Shown piece by piece: positions 39,461 through 47,922 of a DNA stretch of 64,000 bases. Under the pieces are notes generated by a model. The model ran no database searches and was not told the origin of the DNA. It was given only the letters and a program-made list of their open reading frames with translations. How positions within the stretch are numbered: position 1 is the stretch's first letter; each line of letters begins with the position of its first letter. The stretch is from the NCBI RefSeq assembly GCF_019083995.1, contig NZ_JAHRCU010000003.1, positions 124,001 through 188,000 on the forward strand, given 5' to 3'. The position numbers and the translations under genes are program-made. Source of the stretch: Roseococcus sp. SDR (lineage in GTDB: Bacteria > Pseudomonadota > Alphaproteobacteria > Acetobacterales > Acetobacteraceae).

Positions 39461-39497
39461 ACTTAGCCCTACCCGTCTCGGCAGCGATCCGTCCCAA

Positions 39498-40193
39498 TCA
39501 GGCGCGGCGGCGTTCCAACTGAGGCGCGATCCGCCGCCAGGGCTGGCTCAGCTTCTTCTTGATCGTGCTGGAGTCCGGATGTTCGCCACGATCAGCAAAC
39601 CACGTCTCCATGCGGCGAACGTATTCCGCCAGCGTGGCCGGCGGACCGTCCTGGAACATGCTGACCAGTGCCTCAGCCCAGAAGGCATCCCAGTCATAAC
39701 GCGGTGCTGCGCCACGCGCGGCGGGTGGCGGCGCCACGACAGCGGCTCCGCTGCTGGCCGTCGCCACACCCACCTCCTGCTCCGCCTCGAAGCGCAAACG
39801 CTCGGCATGCCGGACGACCAGCCGCTCGCGCGAGACCACGATCGTGCCCGCGTCATCGCCGCGCGCTTCAATACTGATGTAGCGACCTGGCTCTGCCTTG
39901 AAGCTGCTGATCGTCTCGGACCCGTTCATGAGGGTGGCCCAGGCCTGCGACTGGTGGAGATCTGCGGCGCCCGAGAGATAGCTGCGCTCGTCCGGGATGT
40001 GGCACCAGTCTCGATCATTCACGTCCTCGATGCTGCCCTTCTCGACAGCGAGGCCCGCGACGACGACGGACAGGGTGAGCTCATTGGCCGCGACGAAATT
40101 CGCCACGTCCAGTTCCGTCACGCCCCCGCGCTCACAGATCTCGGCCAGCCCATAGCAGGGCTTCCTCACAATTCGGCCGCCCACGACATTCAT
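39498..40193 (-). CDS. Hypothetical protein of the lysogeny operon, 231 aa
   Basis: I do not recognise a family. The N-terminal half has short strands and turns (KPCYGLAEICERGGVTELDVANFVAANELTL and ISSFKAEPGRYISIEARGDD). After an Ala/Pro linker comes a separate helical region of about 75 residues (YDWDAFWAEALVSMFQDGPPATLAEYVRRMETWFADRG), ending in DSSTIKKKLSQPWRRIAPQL. That last part looks like a DNA-binding helix bundle. It overlaps the XRE repressor by four bases and is probably part of the prophage's regulatory set. Confidence 0.6.
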   Translation of the reverse strand: MNVVGGRIVRKPCYGLAEICERGGVTELDVANFVAANELTLSVVVAGLAVEKGSIEDVNDRDWCHIPDERSYLSGAADLHQSQAWATLMNGSETISSFKAEPGRYISIEARGDDAGTIVVSRERLVVRHAERLRFEAEQEVGVATASSGAAVVAPPPAARGAAPRYDWDAFWAEALVSMFQDGPPATLAEYVRRMETWFADRGEHPDSSTIKKKLSQPWRRIAPQLERRRA

Positions 40194-40471
40194 CCCTTCC
40201 CGACAAAGCGCAACCGCCGATACGCTTGCACAACCTTGGCCATATCCTTCCGCATGTCGGGCGGCAGTCGCTGCGCCTCGACGAACAGATCATCCATCCG
40301 CACACCGAGAATGGCGGCGGCGCGCTCTATCAGCTCGTCGCGGGGCGGATTCTCCTGGTCACGCTCGATGCGCGACCAATAGGCCGCCGAGATTTCCAAT
40401 CGCTCCGCGAAATCGTTCAACCCGATGCCGAGCGCAGTCCGTCGCTCGCGGATGACCGATCCAAAGCTCAC
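40190..40471 (-). CDS. XRE-family repressor of prophage 2
   Basis: This 93-residue protein contains a complete helix-turn-helix (RERRTALGIGLNDFAERLEISAAYWSRIE, about residues 8-37), followed by a helix with the common pattern PPRDELIERAAAILGVRMDDL. It ends in a basic tail. Together with the ImmA/IrrE-type protease directly upstream it matches repressor-antirepressor pairs in which the protease removes the repressor on induction. The inverted repeat at 41341-41360, between this operon and the early operon, is the likely operator. Confidence 0.85.
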   Translation of the reverse strand: MSFGSVIRERRTALGIGLNDFAERLEISAAYWSRIERDQENPPRDELIERAAAILGVRMDDLFVEAQRLPPDMRKDMAKVVQAYRRLRFVGKG

Positions 40472-41202
40472 CGTTGATCTCCTTGCACCAGGCCGTAGCG
40501 GCTCAGCCGCACGGCGATAAAGCGCTCCGACACACCGAAGTCGCCGGCCAGCGCGGCGACCACGCCCTCGATCACCTCGGGCGGGTTGTCGGATGCCAAC
40601 ACGCGGCAGCCCTGCCGACCCCGATGCGCCGCATGCACCGTGCGCAGCCGCTCGGACCGCGCGTGCACCAGCATCCGGAGGTGGAGCTGCACCGGGGGAG
40701 CGAGTAGCGCACCCATGAATTCATTCGCCCGACGTTCGGAGGCCGCGGTGGTCCGATCGAGCAGCGCGCTCGGGCCGGCCGTCACTGACCGATACCGCCG
40801 CGCTGGCATGCCGAGCGCCACCGGCACGTCGAACACCACATGGCCCAGCTCATGGGCCGCGGTGCTGACCGCGAGATCCGGCCGCCCGGCCACCATGCGC
40901 GCATTCACGGAGACCAGCGCCGTGCCCGGCATATCGGGATCCGTCTCACAGACGCCGAGCACTGCCTCCCCGGAGCCATCATGCACGGGATGGTCGAGCT
41001 CCCAGGCGACCACGATGGCCCGACCGTTAGCCGACACTGTCCGCGTGGCGGCGACCAGAGCGGCGAGCGGGAGCGCAAATGCACCATGCTCCGTCATGGC
41101 CTGGCGGCGCACCTGCGCGGCAACGGCCCAGAGGGTCTGGGCCGACAACGGCCGAGGCGCGCCTGAGGCGGCGTGATGCGGGTACTCAACGGTGATGGAC
41201 AT
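40468..41202 (-). CDS. ImmA/IrrE-family metallopeptidase
   Basis: This 244-residue protein contains the zinc-peptidase motif AAHELGHVVFD (about residue 125), with a further Glu in SERRANEFMGALLAPP (about 165) that normally completes the site. The last 60 residues contain PPEVIEGVVAALAGDFGVSERFIAVRLSRYGL, a winged-helix-like region typical of this family. In ICEBs1 and related elements such a protease cleaves the XRE repressor, here its four-base-overlapping neighbour. I start at the Met that directly precedes SITVEYPHHA instead of an upstream in-frame Met. Confidence 0.85.
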   Translation of the reverse strand: MSITVEYPHHAASGAPRPLSAQTLWAVAAQVRRQAMTEHGAFALPLAALVAATRTVSANGRAIVVAWELDHPVHDGSGEAVLGVCETDPDMPGTALVSVNARMVAGRPDLAVSTAAHELGHVVFDVPVALGMPARRYRSVTAGPSALLDRTTAASERRANEFMGALLAPPVQLHLRMLVHARSERLRTVHAAHRGRQGCRVLASDNPPEVIEGVVAALAGDFGVSERFIAVRLSRYGLVQGDQR

Positions 41203-41499
41203 GCCGGGATCATGACGAACTGCTGTGCGATTGGTCAACAGCAATGTTCCCTTCCTGTTCGACTATCCCCGATATCCACAGGCGACCGGCTCAGGGAGGA
41301 GTTCCCGCATGGGTGGGGCGGAAATCGCCAGGCTATCCATCTGATTTCCGACGAAATCAGCCATAAGCCACTGATTTAGCAATGGGGAATAAATCCCAGG
41401 CGGCTCCAATTCCCCATTGCGCCCCATTCCGCCTCTCCGCCCCGGCAGGTCGTGTGGTTGCTTCTGGACGTCATAGCCGCCCAGCAGGAGCCACGCCCG
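41203..41499. promoter_or_regulatory. Divergent promoter/operator region of prophage 2
   Basis: The stretch between the leftward lysogeny operon and the rightward early operon has no gene. It holds a perfect 8-bp inverted repeat CTGATTTC/GAAATCAG with a four-base centre (41341-41360) and a further CTGATTT at 41371. These are likely repressor binding sites. Confidence 0.6.
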
Positions 41500-42075
41500 A
41501 TGCCCACCGAGCTTTCCCTTGCCGATCTCGACGTCGTTCACCCGCTCGCCGAGCGCTACGCGCGGCGCCTCTGCCGCACCCTGGGGCGCCCCAGCCATGA
41601 GCGGGAGGACATGGAGCAGGACATGCTGCTCGACCTCCTGGCGCGGTTGTCCGGCTTCGATCCGGCGCGAGGGACGTTGGCGGCCTTCGCCACGGTCTGC
41701 TTCCAGCACCGCGCATCCCGTCTCGCCACACGCCTTCGCCGCGAGAAGCGCGAACGGCACGAGGCGTCGCTGGACGACGTGGTGCCGGGCCAGGAGGAGG
41801 AGCTGACGCTCGCCGACATCATCCCCGAATCGGAGGGGTATGCGGCGTGGTGCGGCCAGCAGACCGACGCGGTGGCCGCGCTGGAGCGCCGCCTTGATCT
41901 GGATCGCGCCGGCACCGTGCTGGACCAGCGCGACCACAGCATCTGCGCAGCCCTGACGCAGTGCACGCCGCACGAACTCGGCCAGCAGGGCCCGATGCCG
42001 CGCTCGGTTCTGTACCGCCGCATCCGCGAAATGCGCCTGCGGTTGCTCGCCGGCGGCATCGCCGCGGCGGCCTGA
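41500..42075 (+). CDS. Sigma-70-like protein at head of the early operon
   Basis: This 191-residue protein has a region-2-like part (LAERYARRLCRTLGRPSHEREDMEQDMLLDLLARLSGFDPARGTLAAFATVCFQHR, about residues 11-70). A variable middle follows, and the end has LDQRDHSICAALTQCTPHELGQQG and SVLYRRIREMRLRLL, as in a region-4 helix-turn-helix. It is close to ECF sigma factors in length. I infer that it directs host RNA polymerase to prophage promoters. The start is the ATG after AGGAG, not the upstream in-frame codon. A DNA-binding regulator that only resembles a sigma factor remains possible. Confidence 0.7.
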   Translation: MPTELSLADLDVVHPLAERYARRLCRTLGRPSHEREDMEQDMLLDLLARLSGFDPARGTLAAFATVCFQHRASRLATRLRREKRERHEASLDDVVPGQEEELTLADIIPESEGYAAWCGQQTDAVAALERRLDLDRAGTVLDQRDHSICAALTQCTPHELGQQGPMPRSVLYRRIREMRLRLLAGGIAAAA

Positions 42076-42108
42076 GACGCATCGGCGAGGGGCTGGGTAG
42101 GGCTAAGT

Positions 42109-42450
42109 ATGGACACCAACATCACCGACATCCGCGCAGTGTCGAAGCCTCTCACCGAGGCGTCGCTCTGCACCTGGCTGGGCGCCGCGGCCCCCGGCGA
42201 CAGCATCACCTATCACCGCGGCGCGCTCGCCCGGCAGGTCTGCCCGCAGTTGCGGTGCCTGCCCGAGCAGGAGCGCACCGCGCTGCAGCGCCTGGCGGCC
42301 CGCGCCTGGAAGCTCGCCGAGCTCGGCCTGGCCGATATCGTGCAGCGCCGCCACGGCTACGAGGACTACGCCTACATCCTCGTCGCCCGGCGCCGGCCGC
42401 GTCGCTATGCGTCGTCCATCCTGCCCCTGCTGCTCGCGGAGGCCGCGTGA
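42109..42450 (+). CDS. Hypothetical early phage protein, 113 aa
   Basis: This is a helical protein with TEASLCTWLGAAAPGDSITYHRGALARQVCPQL and a winged-helix-like second half (LQRLAARAWKLAELGLADIVQRRHGYEDYAYILVAR). The last pattern, a helix followed by a strand with aromatic residues, resembles winged-helix transcription proteins. I know no named family. It starts 33 bases after the sigma-like gene, and its stop overlaps the next start (TGATG). Confidence 0.6.
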   Translation: MDTNITDIRAVSKPLTEASLCTWLGAAAPGDSITYHRGALARQVCPQLRCLPEQERTALQRLAARAWKLAELGLADIVQRRHGYEDYAYILVARRRPRRYASSILPLLLAEAA

Positions 42451-42992
42451 TGGACGCGCCCCGCACCAACCGCCCCACGCTCGATGCGCTGCGCCACATG
42501 CCGGTGAGCGACGTTATCGCGCTGCCGGCCGAGCACCTCGCGCTGCTGCAGACCGATGCGCGCGAGGCGCTGGATGGCGCCAAGCGCATGCAGGACTGGA
42601 TCGAGGCCGCGATCGCGCTCCGCTACGAGCAGCGCGCCGTCGGCGCCCGTGCCGCGGCCGGCAAGGACACTGGCACGGTCCGCTTCCAGGACGGCGCCGT
42701 GGAGATCGCGGTCGATCTGCCGAAGAAGGTGGATTGGGATCAGGCGCGTCTCGCCTCCCTGTCCGAGAAGATCCGCGCCGGCGGCGAGGATCCCGGCCAG
42801 TACGTCGAGGTCAGCTTCAAGGTCTCGGAGCGGGCCTACACCGCCTGGCCGGAGCGCATCCGCGCCGCCTTCGAGCCGGCCCGCACGGTTCGCACGGGGC
42901 GCGCCACCTATCGCCTCGCCCTCATGTCCGACGTCGCACGGCGCGATAGCCCGCATGCTGACGGCGTCATCTCGATGCGGGGAGGTCGCTGA
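42450..42992 (+). CDS. Conserved early phage protein, 180 aa
   Basis: The protein opens with a helix region (LDALRHMPVSDVIALPAEHLALLQTDAREALDGAKRMQDWIEAAIALRYEQRA) and continues into TGTVRFQDGAVEIAVDLPKKVDWDQARL and VEVSFKVSERAYTAWPERIRAAFEPAR. The middle block recurs in phage recombination operons as far as I remember, without a known function. It precedes the AAA ATPase and overlaps it by one base. A role in recombination or replication control is inferred from the company it keeps. Confidence 0.62.
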   Translation: MDAPRTNRPTLDALRHMPVSDVIALPAEHLALLQTDAREALDGAKRMQDWIEAAIALRYEQRAVGARAAAGKDTGTVRFQDGAVEIAVDLPKKVDWDQARLASLSEKIRAGGEDPGQYVEVSFKVSERAYTAWPERIRAAFEPARTVRTGRATYRLALMSDVARRDSPHADGVISMRGGR

Positions 42993-43831
42993 TGGCACTC
43001 CGCATCGTCACGGCCGACGAGCGCCTGTCGAGCGCCGTCAACAAGACCACCCTGGCGCTGTTCGGGCCGAGCGGCGTGGGCAAGACCACGCAGGTCCAAA
43101 CGATGCATGCCGAAAAGACCCTCTGCATCGACCTCGAGGCCGGCCTCAAGTCGGTGCAGGACTGGCGCGGCGACAGCATCCCTGTCCGCTGCTTCGAAGA
43201 TGCCATCGACCTTGCCTGCCTGGTCGGCGGTGTGAACCCGGCGGCCGATCCGACCGGGTTCTTCTCGGAAGGGCACTATCAGCATCTCGCCGCGGCGCAT
43301 CCCGACCTGGTGCGGCTGCTCGCCAGCAAATCCATCGTGTTCCTCGACTCGATCACCGACCTCACACGGCAGGCGATGGCCTGGGCCAAGACGCGGCCCG
43401 AGGCCTTCTCGGAGAAGACCGGCAAGCCGGACACCCGTGGCGCCTATGGCTTACTGGCGCGCGAGGTGATCGGCCTGCTGAAGCACCTGCAGCACGCGCC
43501 GGGCAAGACCACCATCATGGTCGGCATCCTGGAGAAGGTGACCGACGAGTTCGGCAAGGTCACCTGGCAGCCGCAGATGGAAGGCGGCAAGGCCGCGCGC
43601 GAACTGCCCGGCATCGTCGATCAGGTCGTCACCATGGGGCTGTTCAGCCGCGAAGGCGATGCCTGGCGATACGACCCGGAGCGCGGAACCGAGCGTCGCT
43701 TCGTTTGCCGCGCCGGCAACAGCTTCGGGCTGCCTGCGAAGGATCGTTCGGGCCGTCTCGACGAGACCGAGCCTGCGGATCTCGCCGCCCTGCTCCGCAA
43801 GATCAACGCCACCAGCACCAACCAGGGGTGA
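42992..43831 (+). CDS. Phage AAA ATPase (AAA_24/RecA-like)
   Basis: The protein has 279 residues with a Walker A motif LFGPSGVGKTT (about residues 23-33), a Walker B-like IVFLDSITD (about 112-121) and a conserved TTIMVGILEKVTDEFG block (about 170). This is the nucleotide-binding protein type found in phage recombination and replication operons. The AAA_24 family is the likely match. It is followed by a DUF669-like gene, a frequent partner. Together they may act in single-strand annealing or DNA pairing. Confidence 0.85.
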   Translation: MALRIVTADERLSSAVNKTTLALFGPSGVGKTTQVQTMHAEKTLCIDLEAGLKSVQDWRGDSIPVRCFEDAIDLACLVGGVNPAADPTGFFSEGHYQHLAAAHPDLVRLLASKSIVFLDSITDLTRQAMAWAKTRPEAFSEKTGKPDTRGAYGLLAREVIGLLKHLQHAPGKTTIMVGILEKVTDEFGKVTWQPQMEGGKAARELPGIVDQVVTMGLFSREGDAWRYDPERGTERRFVCRAGNSFGLPAKDRSGRLDETEPADLAALLRKINATSTNQG

Positions 43832-43835
43832 TGCC

Positions 43836-44582
43836 ATGACCTATGACATGAACGATGCCGAACTGCCGCGCGGCTCCGACCTCATCCCGGACGGCAGCTT
43901 CGTGAAGGTCATCATGCACCTCCGCAAGGGCGGTCTCGATGGCCAGGGCGAGGCAGATCGCGGCCTGCTCAAGGCGACGAAGACGCAGGGCAGCGACGTG
44001 AAGATGCTGGACTGCGAGTTCACCGTCACGGCGGGCCCGCACATCCGCCGCAAGTTCTGGCAGACCTTCACCGTCGTCGGCGGGAAGGTGGACGAGCAGG
44101 GTGTGTCGATTGGCTGGAAGATCTCGAAGGGGGTCTTCCGGGCGATGATCGACAGCGCGCTCGGACTGGATTCGCAGGACATGAGCGAGGCGGCGAAGGC
44201 CAAGCGCATGCTGCGCGGTCTCGCCGATCTGCACGGCATCACCTTCGCTGCGAAGGTGCGCGTCGAGCCCGCCAACGACCCCCGTTATTCCGACAGCAAT
44301 CGCCTGGACCGTGTCGTGCTGCCGGGCGAGCCGGAATACGCCAAGGTCATGGCCGGCGAAGGCGTGGCGGCGGCGCCCAGCCACCGGCCGGCGCGTCCGC
44401 CGGCCGCAGCGGCCACCACGCCGCCCGCCTGGTCGGGCACGGCTGCCGCCGCGCCCGCGGCTCCGGCGCCCCGCATGTGGGAACGCCCGGCCACCGCGAG
44501 CCCCGCACCCGCCGCGCCGCAGCCCGCGGCTCCGCCCGCCCCGGCGCCGGCGGCAGGCGGCCCGGCCTGGTTGAACGGGTGA
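43836..44582 (+). CDS. DUF669-like/ssDNA-binding candidate, partner of the ATPase
   Basis: This 248-residue protein begins with a beta-rich 165-residue domain (GSFVKVIMHLRKGG, then KTQGSDVKMLDCEFTV and RRKFWQTFTVVGGK), with a helix (FRAMIDSALGLDSQDMSEAAKAKRML). The rest is a Pro/Ala tail ending AGGPAWLNG. The folded part resembles DUF669 proteins, which follow AAA_24 ATPases in phage operons and are thought to bind single-stranded DNA. The assignment is from memory. Its ATG lies four bases after the ATPase stop. Confidence 0.68.
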   Translation: MTYDMNDAELPRGSDLIPDGSFVKVIMHLRKGGLDGQGEADRGLLKATKTQGSDVKMLDCEFTVTAGPHIRRKFWQTFTVVGGKVDEQGVSIGWKISKGVFRAMIDSALGLDSQDMSEAAKAKRMLRGLADLHGITFAAKVRVEPANDPRYSDSNRLDRVVLPGEPEYAKVMAGEGVAAAPSHRPARPPAAAATTPPAWSGTAAAAPAAPAPRMWERPATASPAPAAPQPAAPPAPAPAAGGPAWLNG

Positions 44583-44589
44583 TGCGCCG

Positions 44590-45045
44590 ATGGTTCGTCG
44601 CCGCTGGACGCGGCCGGCGCAGCCGCGTGCTGCGGCCCAGTCCCTGCCACCGCCGCGCGGCTGCTCGCCTAAGGATCAGGTGCGTCGCCTCACCTGCGCG
44701 CTGTGCGGTCGGGAGGCGAAGGGCTTCGGCTACATCCACCAGCTTCGCTGGGGCGAATTCCCGCATCACCGCTTCTGCTCAATGCGGTGTTGCGAGGCCG
44801 GGGGCGCGCTGGGCCGGAGGTCCAACGGCGTGATCGACAAAACGCAGATGGAGGAGCGCGCGGTGAAGGACGCGCGCCGGCCGCTCGCCGAGGTGCTGGT
44901 GGAGCTGAACCTCATGGCGCCGTTCCACGACCGCAGTGCGGCAGAAATCGACCGCATCATCGAGGCCTGCGTGGACGGCTTCCAGGCATCCATGCAGCGC
45001 CAGGCCGCCGAGCGGGATCCGCTCGACGACCCAATTCCATTTTGA
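44590..45045 (+). CDS. Zinc-ribbon-like phage protein, DUF6511-like
   Basis: This 151-residue protein contains CALCGREAKGFGYIHQLRW followed by FCSMRCCEAGG, a four-cysteine site that probably binds zinc (about residues 36-70). The C-terminal half, with KTQMEERAVKDARRPLAEVLVELNLMAPF and EIDRIIEACVDGFQASMQRQA, is helical. The last part matches DUF6511-type proteins as I recall them. The first 30 residues are low in complexity and may not be translated if a later start is used. It lies in the recombination operon. Confidence 0.65.
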   Translation: MVRRRWTRPAQPRAAAQSLPPPRGCSPKDQVRRLTCALCGREAKGFGYIHQLRWGEFPHHRFCSMRCCEAGGALGRRSNGVIDKTQMEERAVKDARRPLAEVLVELNLMAPFHDRSAAEIDRIIEACVDGFQASMQRQAAERDPLDDPIPF

Positions 45046-45053
45046 GGACGCCC

Positions 45054-45827
45054 ATGATCCTCGACCTCAACCACCAATCCGGCCTGGTCTACGGACGCGC
45101 CGCGCACGGCATGGCCGACACCACGGCCCGCATCAATGCGCATGTCGATGCCGCACTGGTCGCGCGCAACCAGCGGCAGCGCCCGCGCGACTATCTCGGT
45201 GGCAGCCGGATCGGCGAGGCCTGCGCGCGAAAGCTGGTCTACGAGGTGGCGCATAGCCCGAAGGATGCGGGTCGCGATTTCGACGGCGGCATCCTCCGCG
45301 TCTTCGATGCGGGACACCAGTTCGAGACGCTGTCCATCCGATGGCTCCGCCAGGCGGGCTTCGATCTGCGTGACCGCGGCGCCGATGGCGAGCAGTTCGG
45401 CTTTGCCGCCGCGGACGGGAAGCTGCGTGGGCATGCCGATGGCGTCATCGTCGCGGGTCCCGATGTCGGCATCCGCTGGCCTTCCCTGTGGGAGCACAAG
45501 GCCCTCGGCCAGAAGTCGTGGAACGACCTGGTCAAGCACGGCCTGCGCCAGTCCAAGCCAATCTACTTCGCGCAGGTCCAGCTCTACATGGCCTATCTCG
45601 AGATCGAGGTGGCGCTGCTGACCGCGCTGAACCGCGACACCCTCGCCCTGCACCACGAGGCGGTGCCCTTCGATGCAGCCGAGGCGCAGCGCCTGTCCGA
45701 TCGGGCCGTCGACATCCTCCGCGCTGCCGAGGCCGGCGAGTTGCCCCCGCGCATCGCCGCCCACGCCGATTTCTTCCTCTGCCGCTTCTGTCCCTACGCG
45801 GCCCGCTGCTGGGAGGCCAACCCGTGA
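45054..45827 (+). CDS. Cas4/RecB-like nuclease with probable iron-sulphur cluster
   Basis: The protein has 257 residues. The PD-(D/E)XK core is visible as GHADGVIV (about 127), WEHKALG (about 146) and QVQLYMAYL (about 173). One Cys near residue 57 (EACARKL) and three in CRFCPYAARC (about 243-252) fit the cluster-binding set of Cas4 and AddB nucleases. I infer a 5'-3' single-strand or end-resecting exonuclease for recombination. It starts at an ATG after GAGGACG and overlaps the next gene by four bases. The reading frame has a long upstream shadow that I ignore. Confidence 0.85.
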   Translation: MILDLNHQSGLVYGRAAHGMADTTARINAHVDAALVARNQRQRPRDYLGGSRIGEACARKLVYEVAHSPKDAGRDFDGGILRVFDAGHQFETLSIRWLRQAGFDLRDRGADGEQFGFAAADGKLRGHADGVIVAGPDVGIRWPSLWEHKALGQKSWNDLVKHGLRQSKPIYFAQVQLYMAYLEIEVALLTALNRDTLALHHEAVPFDAAEAQRLSDRAVDILRAAEAGELPPRIAAHADFFLCRFCPYAARCWEANP

Positions 45828-46600
45828 GGTCACCTTCGCCATTTCCGCCCGTGCCACTGGCCTACGCGCTGAAGCGCCACATTCATCGTTACGCGAACCG
45901 CTTCTGGTGTCCCGTCGATGCATCCGGCGTCCTCAGCGCGCCGGTCTACCTCTTTCCCGACCAGACCAGCTTTGACTCGGACGAGGTCCAGCTGCTGTCG
46001 CAGACCATCATGGCCGGCCCGCTGCGGCTGCCTCACGAGCGTGTGCTGTTCGAGGTCACCGAACATCTCCATCCCGGCGCATCTCTCGTTGCCTACGCGG
46101 TCGGGACCGAGCAGGGCGTCGATGCATTCCTCTTTCGCTTCGACACCCGTCGCAAGCTCTGGACCGACGTCTTGGCTCGGGCCAGCTTCCTGCCCGACGG
46201 CGTCGCGGACGTCGAAGCGCATCCGACCCTCGTCGATCCGGCAGAGCACACTCCATACTTTCAGGCGCTCACCGGCATGGTCTGGCGTGCGCTTGGCCTG
46301 CTGTCGGTCGGCACCCAGCTCCGGGAACACGTGGTGTCGCCGCTGCGGCGCGCTTCGCTCGCCAAGCACGGTGTCCGCGGATGGACCTACCGCATCGCCG
46401 AAATCGACACGACGCAGGTTGCGGCCGCAGTCGCGCTTCGCGGCGGAACGCACGCTTCGCCGCGCTGGCACATTCGCCGTGGGCACTGGCGCACGCTCGC
46501 CGACGGGCGGCGCGTGTTCGTCCGCGAATGCGAGGTCGGCGATCACTCGCGCGGGGCTGTCGTGAAGGACTACCGCATGGAACTGGGAAGTGCAGCATGA
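45824..46600 (+). CDS. Hypothetical protein of the recombination operon, 258 aa
   Basis: This protein starts at a GTG overlapping the nuclease stop (GTGA). The N-terminal two thirds read ALKRHIHRYANRFWCPVDASGVLSAPVYLFPDQ and LPHERVLFEVTEHLHPGASLVAYAVG, and the C-terminal part contains RWHIRRGHWRTLADGRRVFVRECEVGD, with several His and Arg. That last block is common to a group of phage proteins found next to recombination genes; no function is known to me. It is followed at once by the helicase gene, with a four-base overlap. Confidence 0.6.
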   Translation: MRSPSPFPPVPLAYALKRHIHRYANRFWCPVDASGVLSAPVYLFPDQTSFDSDEVQLLSQTIMAGPLRLPHERVLFEVTEHLHPGASLVAYAVGTEQGVDAFLFRFDTRRKLWTDVLARASFLPDGVADVEAHPTLVDPAEHTPYFQALTGMVWRALGLLSVGTQLREHVVSPLRRASLAKHGVRGWTYRIAEIDTTQVAAAVALRGGTHASPRWHIRRGHWRTLADGRRVFVRECEVGDHSRGAVVKDYRMELGSAA

Positions 46601-47922
46601 GCGGCGACATCACGCCCTCCGACACCCAGCACCGCGCCATCAGCGCGATCCGGGCATGGTTCGAGCACGGCACCGAGCAGCAGCAGGTGTTCCGCCTGTT
46701 CGGCTTCGCCGGCACGGGCAAATCGACCGTGCTCAAGTTCGCACTGGGTGAGATCGGCCTCGAGCCGCATCGCGCCGGCGGTGATGGCGAGGGCTGCGTG
46801 CCCGGTGTCGTCACAGCCACCTTCACCGGCAAGGCTGCGCTGGTCCTGCGCCGCAAGGGCACGCCCGCACGCACCATCCACAGCCTGATCTACAGCGTCA
46901 TCGAGGCGACCGAGGAGGAAATCGAGGCGGCCGAAAAGAAGATCACCGAGGCGATGGCCAGTGCTCGGCAGATCTCGGGCTTCGATCGCACCACCGCCGA
47001 GGCGACGATCGAGGCGATGCGCCAGGCCGTCTCTGAAATGAAGCGGCCGCGCTTCGCGCTGAACCCGAAAAGCGACGCGGCGCATGCGCGGCTCATCGTG
47101 CTGGATGAGGTGTCGATGGTCGGCGAGGACATGGCGCGCGACCTCATGAGCTTCGGCAAGCCGATCCTGGTCCTCGGCGATCCAGGTCAGTTGCCCCCCA
47201 TCCAGGGCGAGGGCGCCTTCACGAAGGATCCGCCCGACATCATGCTCACCGAAATCCACCGCCAGGCTGCGGAGAGCGCCATCATCCGCCTCGCCACCAT
47301 GGCCCGCGAGGGTATGGCGATCGGCTTTGGCCAGTACGACACGCACGTCTGGAAGATGCGCAAATCCGACGTGACGCCGGAGCAGGCGCTCCGAGGTGGC
47401 CAGGTCATTTGCGGCATGAACGCCACCCGCCTGCAGCTGAACAACGCCATGCGCCAGGCCGCCGGCTTTGGGCCAGGCTGGCTGCCGACCGGCCCGGCCG
47501 AGAAGATCGTCTGCCTGAAGAACCAGAACGACCTCGGGCTGATCAACGGCATGTTCCTTTCGCTCGACGCCGTCGTCGACGAGGGGACACATTACTTATC
47601 GGCGGTGGTGACCGACGAGGACGGCAATCGCATTGGGCCGCCACAGCAGGATGGCAGCCGCGGCCGCCTGCGCATCTACAAGGGCCATTTCGAAGATCAC
47701 ATCGCCTTCGACAAGCAGCGCCATGACCGCGACTGGAAGACCAAGCGTGCACTGACCGAAGCGACCTTCGGCTGGGCCATCACCGGCCATAAGAGCCAGG
47801 GGTCGCAGTGGGAGAACGTGGTGGTCTGGGACGATGGTCTCGGCCGCACGGAGCTGGATCGGCGCCGCTGGCTCTACACCACCATCACCCGCGCCGAGCA
47901 GGGCCTGGTGATCCTCGCATGA
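46597..47922 (+). CDS. RecD-like/Dda-type DNA helicase
   Basis: This 441-residue superfamily 1 helicase has Walker A FGFAGTGKST (about residues 34-43), Walker B VLDEVSMV (about 168) and GDPGQLPPI (about 195). The final motif TGHKSQGSQWENVVV (about 396) is the usual SF1B block that couples ATP use to movement. A predicted insertion of helices lies between residues 105 and 165. It would unwind DNA 5' to 3' in replication or recombination. The start is an ATG overlapping the previous stop. It is coupled to the primase gene by four bases. Confidence 0.88.
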   Translation: MSGDITPSDTQHRAISAIRAWFEHGTEQQQVFRLFGFAGTGKSTVLKFALGEIGLEPHRAGGDGEGCVPGVVTATFTGKAALVLRRKGTPARTIHSLIYSVIEATEEEIEAAEKKITEAMASARQISGFDRTTAEATIEAMRQAVSEMKRPRFALNPKSDAAHARLIVLDEVSMVGEDMARDLMSFGKPILVLGDPGQLPPIQGEGAFTKDPPDIMLTEIHRQAAESAIIRLATMAREGMAIGFGQYDTHVWKMRKSDVTPEQALRGGQVICGMNATRLQLNNAMRQAAGFGPGWLPTGPAEKIVCLKNQNDLGLINGMFLSLDAVVDEGTHYLSAVVTDEDGNRIGPPQQDGSRGRLRIYKGHFEDHIAFDKQRHDRDWKTKRALTEATFGWAITGHKSQGSQWENVVVWDDGLGRTELDRRRWLYTTITRAEQGLVILA

